Assembly: GCA_022566435.1 (NCBI GenBank)
Contig: JADFIX010000276.1
Coordinates: 1 to 6,158 of the forward strand
Direction: 5' to 3'
Source: Planctomycetota bacterium
Lineage (GTDB): Bacteria; Planctomycetota; Phycisphaerae; UBA1845
Length of the DNA stretch: 6,158 nucleotides
The notes beneath the pieces were generated by a model, which saw only the letters and a program-made list of their open reading frames with translations, was not told the origin of the DNA and searched no databases. Shown one piece after another: positions 1-6,149 of the stretch. Both the position numbers and the translations under genes were made by a program. Every line of letters starts with the position of its first letter. Position 1 is the first letter of the stretch.

Positions 1-2
1 AC

Positions 3-443
3 CAAGTCATGGCCGCTCGGAACCTACCTGTGTCCACCTCGAAGTTCTGGACCGTGATGGTCGTTTCGGCGTGGCAGGCGGAGGAACCCGAAGATGCTGA
101 TCCGGATTCGGAGGACCAGGTGGGGGTCGGCGTGACAAAGGGGATAAGCACGCACGGGCAAACTCTCGGTTATACGAGTACGACTTCTGACATTGAGGGT
201 CCTCCGGGTGCTGACTATACCGGCATTTGCGCCGTCTTTACGGCCGTGTTCGGCGAATTCTCTTTTGCTGATTATGAACCGTACACGGTTGTCCACGAGG
301 TCGGGCATACGTTTGGCCTGGATCACCGTAACGGCGGGGCGATGTGCAAGAGAGGTGATTGTCAGCGGGAGCCGTTTCAGGCAGTAGAACTGAAAGAGCT
401 CCGAAACTACAGGAGCCCGTCAGCTGAGGGAGATACTAGATGA
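3..443 (+). CDS. Metzincin-like zinc metalloprotease A1, C-terminal part (5' end outside window)
   Basis: This is the end of a zinc-dependent peptidase of the metzincin type. The frame is open to the left edge (codons run from base 3), and the codons before the ATG at 9 still match the paralogue A2, so that ATG is internal and not the start. The zinc site HEVGHTFGLDH is at 294-326: three histidine ligands and the catalytic Glu. Six codons after the last His comes GGAM (Met at 342-344), which fits a Met-turn, then the Cys pair MCKRGDC. About 85% of the last 133 shared residues match A2 (hand count, no gaps). The stop that ends A2 (TAA) reads TCA here (420-422), so A1 carries seven extra codons and ends in a TGA overlapping the start of B1, implying translational coupling. 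Family assignment is by motif; substrate is unknown. Secretion cannot be judged because the N-terminus is missing. Confidence 0.8.
   Translation, partial: QVMAARNLPVSTSKFWTVMVVSAWQAEEPEDADPDSEDQVGVGVTKGISTHGQTLGYTSTTSDIEGPPGADYTGICAVFTAVFGEFSFADYEPYTVVHEVGHTFGLDHRNGGAMCKRGDCQREPFQAVELKELRNYRSPSAEGDTR
426..432 (+). promoter_or_regulatory. Ribosome binding site for B1, inside the end of A1
   Basis: GAGGGAG lies 7 bases before the ATG at 440 and fixes that start. The equivalent place before B2 reads GCGGGAG (4444-4450), also 7 bases from its ATG. In A1 the site lies within the coding sequence because of the lost stop codon; in copy 2 it is in the spacer. Confidence 0.7.
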
Positions 444-1561
444 TCGAACCAGGTAAGCAACCGCAGAACGCGACGTTCGGATTCTTCATTTCGTTTGTGG
501 CAATAGGACCTTTCGTATCGTCGGCGATTGGCTCAGATGTAGTGCTGCGCGCGAAAGCAGCGAATGTGATCAGTCTGCAACTGCAAACACGGAGCGAGGT
601 ATCCGACTTTGATCTCGATGTCAGCCTTGATGGCGAGACGTACCGCAATTGTACCGTCGGTCTACCGCGTGCCTGGCAATTGTTCTTCACGATCAATCAG
701 ACCGCGCGAAACGTAACGATCACGGTTCCCGTCGTCGGCGCTTTCGGGGGATCGGCAGGGCGCTTTTTGTTCAGAGAACCGGGGCATTATCGGTTCCGTT
801 GGACAGTGAACTACAAAGACGGGTCCGAGCGCGGTGTTATCGAACAAGAGGTTGTTGTCTTGGCGTCATCCGACGCCGATCTTGCGTTTATAGAGGGCCT
901 TGCAGATCCGGCCTTGTGCCGACTGATATTGGGTCAAAGGTGGTATGACGAATTCATGGACCCCAATGTGCAGCACTATTCGGAACTCGAACCACGTGCC
1001 GTGAAAGTGATTGGGCGCCTTTTGTATGCGACCCGTGGTAAGACCCCGGAAAGCGCCATGGGCACGGCAAGCCCGCAAGGAGATATGGTGAATACTGCCA
1101 AGGCCCTGCTTGATCTGGCCAACGAAATCCCCGACTCCAGCTTCGCCCCCTACGCGGCCTACTACGCGGGATGCTGCTTCGCGTCAACAAGCGGGTACGC
1201 CGTTGACAAGCAAGGTCAAAAAGAGGCTTCCGAAGGACGATTTGAAGACGAGACCGCCCACCGACGGCGTCTCTATGTGCTGCACAAGGCCGACCCGCGA
1301 TCCGCGAAAGGCAAGGAGGCGTTTCTCTTCGCTGCCGAGCGTGCGGATGAGTACTTGAAGCCGCGTGCCATCTACCAAGCGGCTCGCCATACTCTGTCTC
1401 GCGGTGAATTGGAGGAGGCGGATGAATTGATCTGTCGCGCAGAGCTTGCAGCGCCCGGATCGGGGACTGTGGGCGATCTGGTCCAAAAACTCCGCTCGAA
1501 CTTCGACCGCAACAGAGCGAAATTCGAGCGCGCCGTAGCCGAGAAAAAAGCCCCAGAGTAG
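440..1561 (+). CDS. Secreted protein B1 with beta-rich N-terminal and helical C-terminal half (unknown function)
   Basis: I do not recognise a named family. The 373-residue product begins with a hydrophobic stretch (about residues 12-30) followed by a small-residue region (SSAIGSD), consistent with a signal peptide cut near residue 32. Residues about 33-142 alternate in the manner of a beta-sandwich or Ig-like domain and end in EQEVVVLASSDADLAF. From about 145 onward the protein is helical and Ala/Leu/Glu-rich. Residues about 220-370 resemble degenerate TPR-like repeats (for example a run of RAIYQAARHTLSRGELEEAD type), which usually mediate protein contacts. The start ATG at 440 overlaps the A1 stop (ATGA) and has a good Shine-Dalgarno. 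Its partner B2 shares about 71% of the first 228 residues without gaps. B1 is the intact copy and so the reference for the family. A role as a secreted partner of the adjacent protease is inference from synteny only. Confidence 0.85.
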   Translation: MIEPGKQPQNATFGFFISFVAIGPFVSSAIGSDVVLRAKAANVISLQLQTRSEVSDFDLDVSLDGETYRNCTVGLPRAWQLFFTINQTARNVTITVPVVGAFGGSAGRFLFREPGHYRFRWTVNYKDGSERGVIEQEVVVLASSDADLAFIEGLADPALCRLILGQRWYDEFMDPNVQHYSELEPRAVKVIGRLLYATRGKTPESAMGTASPQGDMVNTAKALLDLANEIPDSSFAPYAAYYAGCCFASTSGYAVDKQGQKEASEGRFEDETAHRRRLYVLHKADPRSAKGKEAFLFAAERADEYLKPRAIYQAARHTLSRGELEEADELICRAELAAPGSGTVGDLVQKLRSNFDRNRAKFERAVAEKKAPE

Positions 1562-1589
1562 TGGACACCAAAGCGCTGACGAATATGAT

Positions 1590-1633
1590 GAAAAACAGGA
1601 ACGGTGACCGAGATGCCATTTACGTGGCACTCT
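1590..1633 (+). repeat. Diverged copy of the 45-bp repeat, downstream of B1
   Basis: This stretch aligns without gaps to the 45-bp tandem repeat unit at 2632-2676, on the same strand: about 32 of 44 bases match by hand. The last ten bases, GTGGCACTCT (1624-1633), are identical to 2666-2675 and 2711-2720. It lies in the 196-base spacer between B1 and gene C. In the rest of that spacer (1634-1757) I see no gene, no convincing terminator and no convincing promoter. Confidence 0.55.
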
Positions 1634-1757
1634 CAGGAATATTAGCACGGTAGCTCGGGCTTTACCCCACGATTGCGACGGAGACAGTTTTCGATTGTAT
1701 CGAGGAGGCCGTTCGGATAGTTTGACCATTTGAGCTCTAGCAAACGGGAAGTCTCGG

Positions 1758-2528
1758 GTGGAAGATGCCGGCCTTAGTTGTCTGTATTGCGGATACAACC
1801 TTACCGGTTTGACGCGTAGCGTCTGCCCGGAATGTGGTGCAACTTTCGATCGATTGGATCCCGAGCTTCAGCGGCGCGGATCGCCCGTGTACGGTAACCG
1901 AGGCCTCGCACTCATTCCTCGGACGTTACAAACGCTGGCTTTGATGCTATTTCGACCGAGGTCGTTCGCACTCCGCTTGCGCGTTGATGAACCTCGCGGT
2001 CCGGCACTGATTGTGTTCTTGCTGTCGTTCTGCCTCACCGCTTGGATACAACTCGACTTCGCAGTTGGCGCGGCTTTGCGCTGGAAGCTTAGCATCCTTT
2101 GGCTTTCGCCCCTCTTTTTACTTACGACGATGGTGCTGCTGATCCTCGCGCTAGCTGCTTTATTGGCAGCCAGTTCGACGCGCGGACCGTCGCCCGTTTG
2201 GACCTTTGCCCGTCGGTTCCGATTCTGGTGCAGCGTTGGGATGTATACGATGATTTTCGCGCCGCTCTGGCCTGTGTTCTGCGCGGGGATCCACAGCCTG
2301 AGTTGGCGAAACTATTCGACGGACTGGCCGTTCTTCTATAAGTACTATCAACCTGAAGCTTATCTGGTAACGATCCTCCTTCTGTGGTGTACGCTCATTA
2401 TCTCTGTCGTCCTGTGGTACCGCAGTCGACCACGGTGGATGGCGATCATTTTGATGCTCGCGGCTTTCGTTTTTGTGCGAGCGTGGGTCCAGGCCGTCGA
2501 CATGTCTATCCCACGCCTGTCGAGGTAA
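1758..2528 (+). CDS. Zinc-ribbon membrane protein, Planctomycetes type (gene C)
   Basis: The 256-residue product has an N-terminal zinc ribbon with Cys8, Cys11, Cys23 and Cys26 in the arrangement CLYCGYNLTGL...CPECG. About five hydrophobic segments follow, at roughly residues 82-99, 112-138, 157-178, 201-220 and 227-244. The layout (cytosolic zinc ribbon, short linker with FRPRSFALRLRVDEP, then multi-span membrane part) is familiar from uncharacterised Planctomycetes membrane proteins; the function is unknown. The start is GTG at 1758: an in-frame TGA at 1731-1733 leaves no earlier candidate, and starting later would remove the zinc ribbon. The Shine-Dalgarno is weak (GGGAAG, 1746-1751). It lies between the two A-B cassettes, 196 bases after B1, so it may be unrelated to them or may have been caught between the copies. 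Confidence 0.8.
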   Translation: MEDAGLSCLYCGYNLTGLTRSVCPECGATFDRLDPELQRRGSPVYGNRGLALIPRTLQTLALMLFRPRSFALRLRVDEPRGPALIVFLLSFCLTAWIQLDFAVGAALRWKLSILWLSPLFLLTTMVLLILALAALLAASSTRGPSPVWTFARRFRFWCSVGMYTMIFAPLWPVFCAGIHSLSWRNYSTDWPFFYKYYQPEAYLVTILLLWCTLIISVVLWYRSRPRWMAIILMLAAFVFVRAWVQAVDMSIPRLSR

Positions 2529-2542
2529 TCGTAACAATAGCG

Positions 2543-2600
2543 TAATAATCGGGACAGTCGCCGGTATAGAGAGGAAGAGAACAGAAAAAAAGGTGTCAGG
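2543..2600 (+). repeat. Fragment resembling REP/RAYT-associated repeat sequences
   Basis: The stretch contains AATAATCGGGACAGTCGCC (from 2544), a diverged match to the first half of the 45-bp repeat (AATAATAGGGACAGTCACC), and then, 28 bases on, AAAAAAAGGTGTCAGG (2585-2600). From memory, GGGACAGTCNCC and GGTGTCAGGA words occur next to REP-associated tyrosine transposases in many environmental bacteria, so this may be the remains of such an element. No transposase is present here. The link to that element class is recall, not something the sequence proves. Confidence 0.4.
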
Positions 2601-2631
2601 AAGAATTATGAGCCTTGCAACAATAATAGAA

Positions 2632-2721
2632 CAATAATAGGGACAGTCACCTATATGACATATCAGTGGCACTCTTCAATAATAGGGACAGTCACCTATA
2701 TGACATATCAGTGGCACTCTT
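2632..2721 (+). repeat. Perfect 45-bp direct tandem repeat, two units
   Basis: Units 2632-2676 and 2677-2721 are identical across all 45 bases and directly adjacent. Each starts CAATAATAGGGACAGTCACC, contains the short palindrome ATATG-A-CATAT, and ends GTGGCACTCT-T. Outer CAC and GTG can also pair, so each unit could fold as a weak imperfect hairpin. Further AATAATA words precede it (2621-2630). The array ends exactly where plausible A2 coding sequence begins (2722). This is most of what the 244-base spacer between gene C and A2 holds; no gene is visible in it. Confidence 0.85.
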
Positions 2722-2772
2722 GGCGGACCCATTTCTGGTGGTAGAGTAAATGGGATTACGCCGGGCGAGGGC

Positions 2773-4440
2773 GTGAACATCTGTTGCTTCGCCGAGAGTG
2801 CCCCGGTGCGTGTCGTCCAGGTCGTGAGTCTCGAGTGGGAGCCCTATCAGGATCCGCTCGTACAAAACCCGGACCTGGAAACGTGCCCGATCAACGGGGG
2901 CAGGAGAATCTTCACCGGTAAGATCGACCCATCGGACCTCGAAGCGACGAAACGCAGGTATGTGTACCTGGTGGCCACGGTAGCGCCCCGGATACCAGGC
3001 GTGACGGTTCACTTCCGGGTGTGGGACGTGGACGATCCGTTCGATCAACTGTACGGTCCGAATCACAGGGACGGCGTCCCCGAGATCGCGGGTGTCTCAA
3101 CAGTTGATCCCAGTGAAACGTACGGCAACGACAACCGCGGCGGCGTCGGTGGTGTGACCACTTTCCAGGTGACAGGACCCGATGGAAAGGCTTATAAGAG
3201 GTTCACCACCTCGAGGCAGCCTGGGGACAACTACCGGGCCGCAGCGACCTGTCTGGGTGCCGTGCTGACGGATGGCCCAAGCTGGCCGGCACAGGTCAAT
3301 CAGAATCACGCCGATGCCCTCAGCGTAAAGACCGACTCGGCGGAGAAGTTCGTTCCCAACGGTGAGGATTGGGGGTACAAAGTTCCCGTGGTCTGGAGTA
3401 AGATGCTCACCGTCTGGCGAAAATTACACGTGGAGACCGATACGATGGTGCGGCCGACGTTCGCACAAAACACGTTCACCATGAATTGGAGTAAGCCGAG
3501 AACAGGTAGCCCGTCAAGCGTGGTTCTGTTCGAGGTTGCCGACCCTCCGGAGACTGTTCTGGAGACTCCCGACGATCAATTCAAGGATGGCTATGTCCAA
3601 CTCAAGGATGCCGCGGGCAACACGATTCTGACGAGCAAAATCCAGCAATACTGGACTGATGAGGATAATAACAGTGAGGATACCGACAAATTCGATAAAG
3701 TGCGGATCAACCTGCCCGATTGCGGAAACGGTCAAAGCGGACTTGCTTGCCTCGGCGGCGTGACCAGCGGAGTCGCCGTGTTGAGTGACGACGACCTATC
3801 CGATCAGGCTACATTCACTGCCAAGACCTGGGGATGCAACGATACGTTTTCCGGCCCCGTCGCATCGCTGGCACCACCCGATTTGAGCAAAATGGGCGAA
3901 CGCTATAACCTCGCGTACATCGAGCCGGTCCACGACCAAAGCGCTAGCGCCGTGCAGGGCTTGGTAACTTTTCTGCAGAATGTTGATTTCGACGTCGACG
4001 ATGGAAAGATTCTCTGGGACCAAGCGCTGGCGGCACGGAACCTACCCGTTTCAACCGCCGCGTTTTGGACCGTGATGGTCGTCTCGGCGTGGCAGGCCGA
4101 CGAACCCGAAGATGCTGATCCGGATTCGGAGGACCAGGTTGGAGTCGGCGTCACAAAGGGGATCAACACTCACGCTGAGTTTGCTACATTCACGCAGACA
4201 ACGTCCTGGATTAATGGCGCCCCCGGTGCCGACTATACCGGCATTTGTGCCGTCTTTAAGGCCGTGTTCGGCGAAGGCTCTTTTCTTGATTATGAATCGT
4301 ACACCGTCGTCCACGAGGTTGGGCACACGTTCGGCCTGGATCACCGTGCCGGTGGGGCGATGTGCAAAAAAGGCGACTGCCAGCGCGAGCCGTTTCAGGC
4401 AGTAGAACTAAAGGAACTTCGTAACTATGTGCAGCCGTAA
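2773..4440 (+). CDS. Metzincin-like zinc metalloprotease A2, apparently missing its true N-terminus
   Basis: The 555-residue reading is a paralogue of A1. Near the N-terminus is a beta-rich region with GVTVHFRVWDVDDPFDQL (about residues 76-93). In mid-protein is VWRKLHVETDTM (205-216), a pattern I recall from large secreted proteins of environmental bacteria. The C-terminus carries the zinc site HEVGHTFGLDH (514-524: His514, Glu515, His518, His524), a Met-turn-like GGAM (Met530) and MCKKGDC. The GTG at 2773 is the only available start codon, but it has a poor ribosome site, no signal peptide follows, and the frame stays open upstream to 2704 with coding-like residues (GGPISGGRVNGITPGEG) from 2722. 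The genuine start and signal peptide therefore seem to have been lost where the 45-bp repeat ends. The gene ends at TAA 4438-4440, 17 bases before B2. The protease class is by motif; the substrate is unknown. It may be untranslated or cytosolic in this state. Confidence 0.75.
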   Translation: MNICCFAESAPVRVVQVVSLEWEPYQDPLVQNPDLETCPINGGRRIFTGKIDPSDLEATKRRYVYLVATVAPRIPGVTVHFRVWDVDDPFDQLYGPNHRDGVPEIAGVSTVDPSETYGNDNRGGVGGVTTFQVTGPDGKAYKRFTTSRQPGDNYRAAATCLGAVLTDGPSWPAQVNQNHADALSVKTDSAEKFVPNGEDWGYKVPVVWSKMLTVWRKLHVETDTMVRPTFAQNTFTMNWSKPRTGSPSSVVLFEVADPPETVLETPDDQFKDGYVQLKDAAGNTILTSKIQQYWTDEDNNSEDTDKFDKVRINLPDCGNGQSGLACLGGVTSGVAVLSDDDLSDQATFTAKTWGCNDTFSGPVASLAPPDLSKMGERYNLAYIEPVHDQSASAVQGLVTFLQNVDFDVDDGKILWDQALAARNLPVSTAAFWTVMVVSAWQADEPEDADPDSEDQVGVGVTKGINTHAEFATFTQTTSWINGAPGADYTGICAVFKAVFGEGSFLDYESYTVVHEVGHTFGLDHRAGGAMCKKGDCQREPFQAVELKELRNYVQP

Positions 4441-4443
4441 GCT

Positions 4444-4450
4444 GCGGGAG
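4444..4450 (+). promoter_or_regulatory. Ribosome binding site for B2
   Basis: GCGGGAG is 7 bases before the ATG at 4458 and aligns with the B1 site. It supports 4458 as the start and close co-expression with A2. Confidence 0.6.
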
Positions 4451-4457
4451 CCACATA

Positions 4458-6095
4458 ATGATTCTGCATAATAGACAATTGCGAAACGCAACCATTGGGT
4501 TTTGCGTGTTCTTTGCGACAATCGAGCTATTCGAATCGTCTGCGCTCGGCTCAGACCTAGTGCTGCGCGCGAACGCCGCGAACGTGATCAGGCTGCAGCT
4601 GCAAACAAGTCGCGAGATCTCCGACTTTGATCTCGAGGTTAGCTTCGATGGCGAGACGTATCGCAGTTGTACCGTTGGGCTACCGCGTAGCTGGCGGTTG
4701 TTTTATTCGATCAGTCAGACCGCACGAGAAGCGACGATTACTGTTCCCGTCGTGGGCTTCTTTGCGGGACCAGCCGGGCGTTTTCTGTTTAAAGAGCCTG
4801 GGCGAAAGTGGTTTCGTTGTACAGTGAAATTCGAAGACGGATCCGAGCCCAGCATCATCGAACAAGAGGTTGTTGTCTTGGCGTCATCCGACGCAGATCT
4901 TGCGTTTATAGAGGGTATTGCAGATCCAGCCTTGTGCCGACTGATATTGGGTCAAAGGTGGTATGACGAATTCATGGACCCCAGAGTGCGGCACTATCCG
5001 GAGGTCGAAACTCGTGCGGTAAAAGTGATCGGGCGATTATTGTATGCGACTCGTGGGAAGGCTTGCGAGGACGCTGTGAGGATAGCGGGCCCGCAGGGAG
5101 ACCGACGTGCTACCGCCGACGCGCTGCTTGGTCTCGCCGACGGCAGCGTCGTGGCGGGCGCGGCATTGACCGAATCAGTCGGGGCCCGGCAAGGCGCCCG
5201 GGTTACTTGGAACGGTTCCGCGCTCAACGGCAAGGCGCTTTTCGTGCTGGATTTCGAAGCCGACCTCTATCTGGTCGCGGACGAGGACCGCGCACTGTAT
5301 CTCGTCGAGTCGAAGGCGTCAGGACTTCAACGCCAAGGCTTGACGACCGTCGACAAAACCCGACCTGTGGGCGAACTCGTATTCGACGACGTGGCCGCGG
5401 AACCGCTCGAGGCGGGTAGCGACGACGATGTATGCGCGCGCATCGTGGATGCGGGGCGCATCATTCTTGCCGCGGACACGCTGGGCGCGGCGCAGAATAT
5501 GCTCGATCAAGCCGTAGCGTATTCCAAGATTCGCGAACAATTCGGCCGCGTCATTGGCTCCTTTCAGGCCGTCAAGCATATGTGCGCGGAAATGGCCGCC
5601 TCACTCGAGCCCTGCCGGGCGATGATGTGGTACGCGGCATACGCCTTCGACTCGGTCCCGGACGAGGCGCGCCTGACCGCCTGTCACACGAAAGCCCATC
5701 TGGCCGAAGATCGCGCAGCTGGTCTATACCCAGGAGCAGTCCCTGACCGTGACTGTGTCCGGAATCGAGTGGGACTTCACAAACATGCTCTTCGGGCTGG
5801 GCGCTGGTGTCACCACGGGATCGGGTTCCTTGGAGACCTTCGCGTTCGGCGGAGAGCCCGCGGTCACCGAGGTCGCGCTCCTGATCGAGCACCAGATGGG
5901 GATCGCCGCGCAGACGATGAGCGTGGACATCTGGCGCGCCGCGTCGGAGTCCGGGTTCGAGATCCCGTTCACCCACGACGAGCACACCTTCGAGTTTGTC
6001 TGGAGCGCGCTGCAGGAGACCACCAACTGGGCCGGCGAAGCCCTTCCCTCCGGCGAGCAGCTGGTGAGGTTCCGGCGCGAGCTGACCTAGCCTAG
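4458..6095 (+). CDS. Composite ORF: B2 N-terminal half fused to an acyl-CoA dehydrogenase fragment, then out-of-frame sequence
   Basis: The 545-codon frame is continuous but does not look like one natural protein. Residues 1 to about 227 are a paralogue of B1 (about 71% identical, gap-free): hydrophobic signal-like stretch about 11-26, SSALGSD near residue 33, the beta-rich domain, and the conserved DADLAFIEGIADPALCRL block. Residues about 228-417 are acyl-CoA dehydrogenase. From about 418 the frame becomes Arg-rich, the typical shadow of a high-GC gene in another frame (see 5707-6090). The helical C-terminal half of B1 (about 145 residues) has no counterpart. Both changes occur at short matching sequences, and GC rises visibly: hand counts give 31/60 for 4501-4560 and 40/60 for 5881-5940. 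An assembly chimera is the leading explanation; a true recombination product is possible. Only the first ~227 residues should be read as B2. Confidence 0.6.
   Translation: MILHNRQLRNATIGFCVFFATIELFESSALGSDLVLRANAANVIRLQLQTSREISDFDLEVSFDGETYRSCTVGLPRSWRLFYSISQTAREATITVPVVGFFAGPAGRFLFKEPGRKWFRCTVKFEDGSEPSIIEQEVVVLASSDADLAFIEGIADPALCRLILGQRWYDEFMDPRVRHYPEVETRAVKVIGRLLYATRGKACEDAVRIAGPQGDRRATADALLGLADGSVVAGAALTESVGARQGARVTWNGSALNGKALFVLDFEADLYLVADEDRALYLVESKASGLQRQGLTTVDKTRPVGELVFDDVAAEPLEAGSDDDVCARIVDAGRIILAADTLGAAQNMLDQAVAYSKIREQFGRVIGSFQAVKHMCAEMAASLEPCRAMMWYAAYAFDSVPDEARLTACHTKAHLAEDRAAGLYPGAVPDRDCVRNRVGLHKHALRAGRWCHHGIGFLGDLRVRRRARGHRGRAPDRAPDGDRRADDERGHLARRVGVRVRDPVHPRRAHLRVCLERAAGDHQLGRRSPSLRRAAGEVPARADLA
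5139..5708 (+). pseudogene. Acyl-CoA dehydrogenase fragment (middle and part of C-terminal domain)
   Basis: Acyl-CoA dehydrogenases are FAD enzymes that make the alpha-beta double bond in acyl-CoA substrates. This segment shows the middle beta-domain pattern (ALNGKALFVLDFEADLYLV, then LYLVESKASGLQ and ELVFDDV) and then the highly characteristic C-terminal helices GRIILAADTLGAAQNMLDQA, VAYSKIREQFGRVIGSFQAV and KHMCAEMAASLEPCR, ending at KAHLAE. The N-terminal helical domain (about 120 residues) and the last roughly 100 residues, including the usual HGGIGF-type segment, are missing, so it cannot be a working enzyme. It is in frame with B2 upstream and is cut by sequence in another frame downstream. 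It has no link to the protease cassettes and is probably from a different genome or locus. Confidence 0.8.
5707..6090 (+). CDS. Probable phage virion/tail protein, C-terminal part (5' truncated)
   Basis: The frame one base ahead of the composite ORF becomes clearly coding from about 5707 (KIAQLVYTQEQSLTVTVSG...) to the TAG at 6088-6090. It gives about 127 residues of well-balanced, beta-rich protein with segments such as FGLGAGVTTGSGSLETFAFG, FEIPFTHDEHTFEFVW and a final QLVRFRRELT. The compact beta-strand style, Gly-rich loop and a closely following small gene resemble phage structural (tail tube-like) proteins, but I cannot name a family with certainty. The GTG at 5749 is probably an internal codon, because protein-like sequence precedes it; the true start lies left of the junction and is lost. 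The opposite-strand and other-frame ORFs here are shadows. Confidence 0.5.
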   Translation, partial: KIAQLVYTQEQSLTVTVSGIEWDFTNMLFGLGAGVTTGSGSLETFAFGGEPAVTEVALLIEHQMGIAAQTMSVDIWRAASESGFEIPFTHDEHTFEFVWSALQETTNWAGEALPSGEQLVRFRRELT

Positions 6096-6115
6096 CTGAC
6101 ATCCAGCCATGATAC

Positions 6116-6144
6116 CCTCCTGCGTGGAGCCAAGACGCAGGAGG
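6116..6144 (+). promoter_or_regulatory. 10-bp perfect hairpin that includes the Shine-Dalgarno of the next gene
   Basis: CCTCCTGCGT (6116-6125) is the exact reverse complement of ACGCAGGAGG (6135-6144), with a 9-base loop. The 3' arm contains AGGAGG (6139-6144), the ribosome site for the GTG at 6150. A folded transcript would hide that site, so the element could reduce or gate translation of the next gene. No run of T follows, so an intrinsic terminator is less likely. Confidence 0.6.
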
Positions 6145-6149
6145 TGCGC

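Noticed and set aside
954..1619. 221-codon minus-strand ORF
   Set aside because: It lies opposite B1, which has a clear start, ribosome site and a conserved paralogue. The minus-strand translation is rich in Arg, Ser and Pro and has no recognisable motif.
1722..1757. Possible promoter (TTGACC at 1722-1727) for gene C
   Set aside because: No acceptable -10 element lies at about 17 bases; the match to -35 alone is weak.
2160..2672. 170-codon minus-strand ORF opposite gene C and into the repeats
   Set aside because: Its start lies in repeat sequence and its translation is a low-quality shadow of the membrane protein gene.
2632..2721. CRISPR-like array
   Set aside because: The two 45-bp units are directly adjacent with no spacer, and no cas gene is present.
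5811..5828. HHGIGF in the composite ORF frame, resembling the HGGIGF segment of acyl-CoA dehydrogenases
   Set aside because: The surrounding residues in that frame are Arg-rich shadow sequence, while the frame one base ahead is coherent protein through the same bases; the match is most likely chance.
4458..6095. Natural fusion of a secreted protein with an acyl-CoA dehydrogenase as a new enzyme
   Set aside because: The dehydrogenase part lacks both ends needed for FAD and substrate binding, a signal-peptide protein fused to a cytosolic enzyme makes little sense, and a second unrelated join follows.
5572..6102. 176-codon minus-strand ORF
   Set aside because: It spans the chimeric junction at about 5700 and mirrors the probable phage gene; high GC explains the long open frame.
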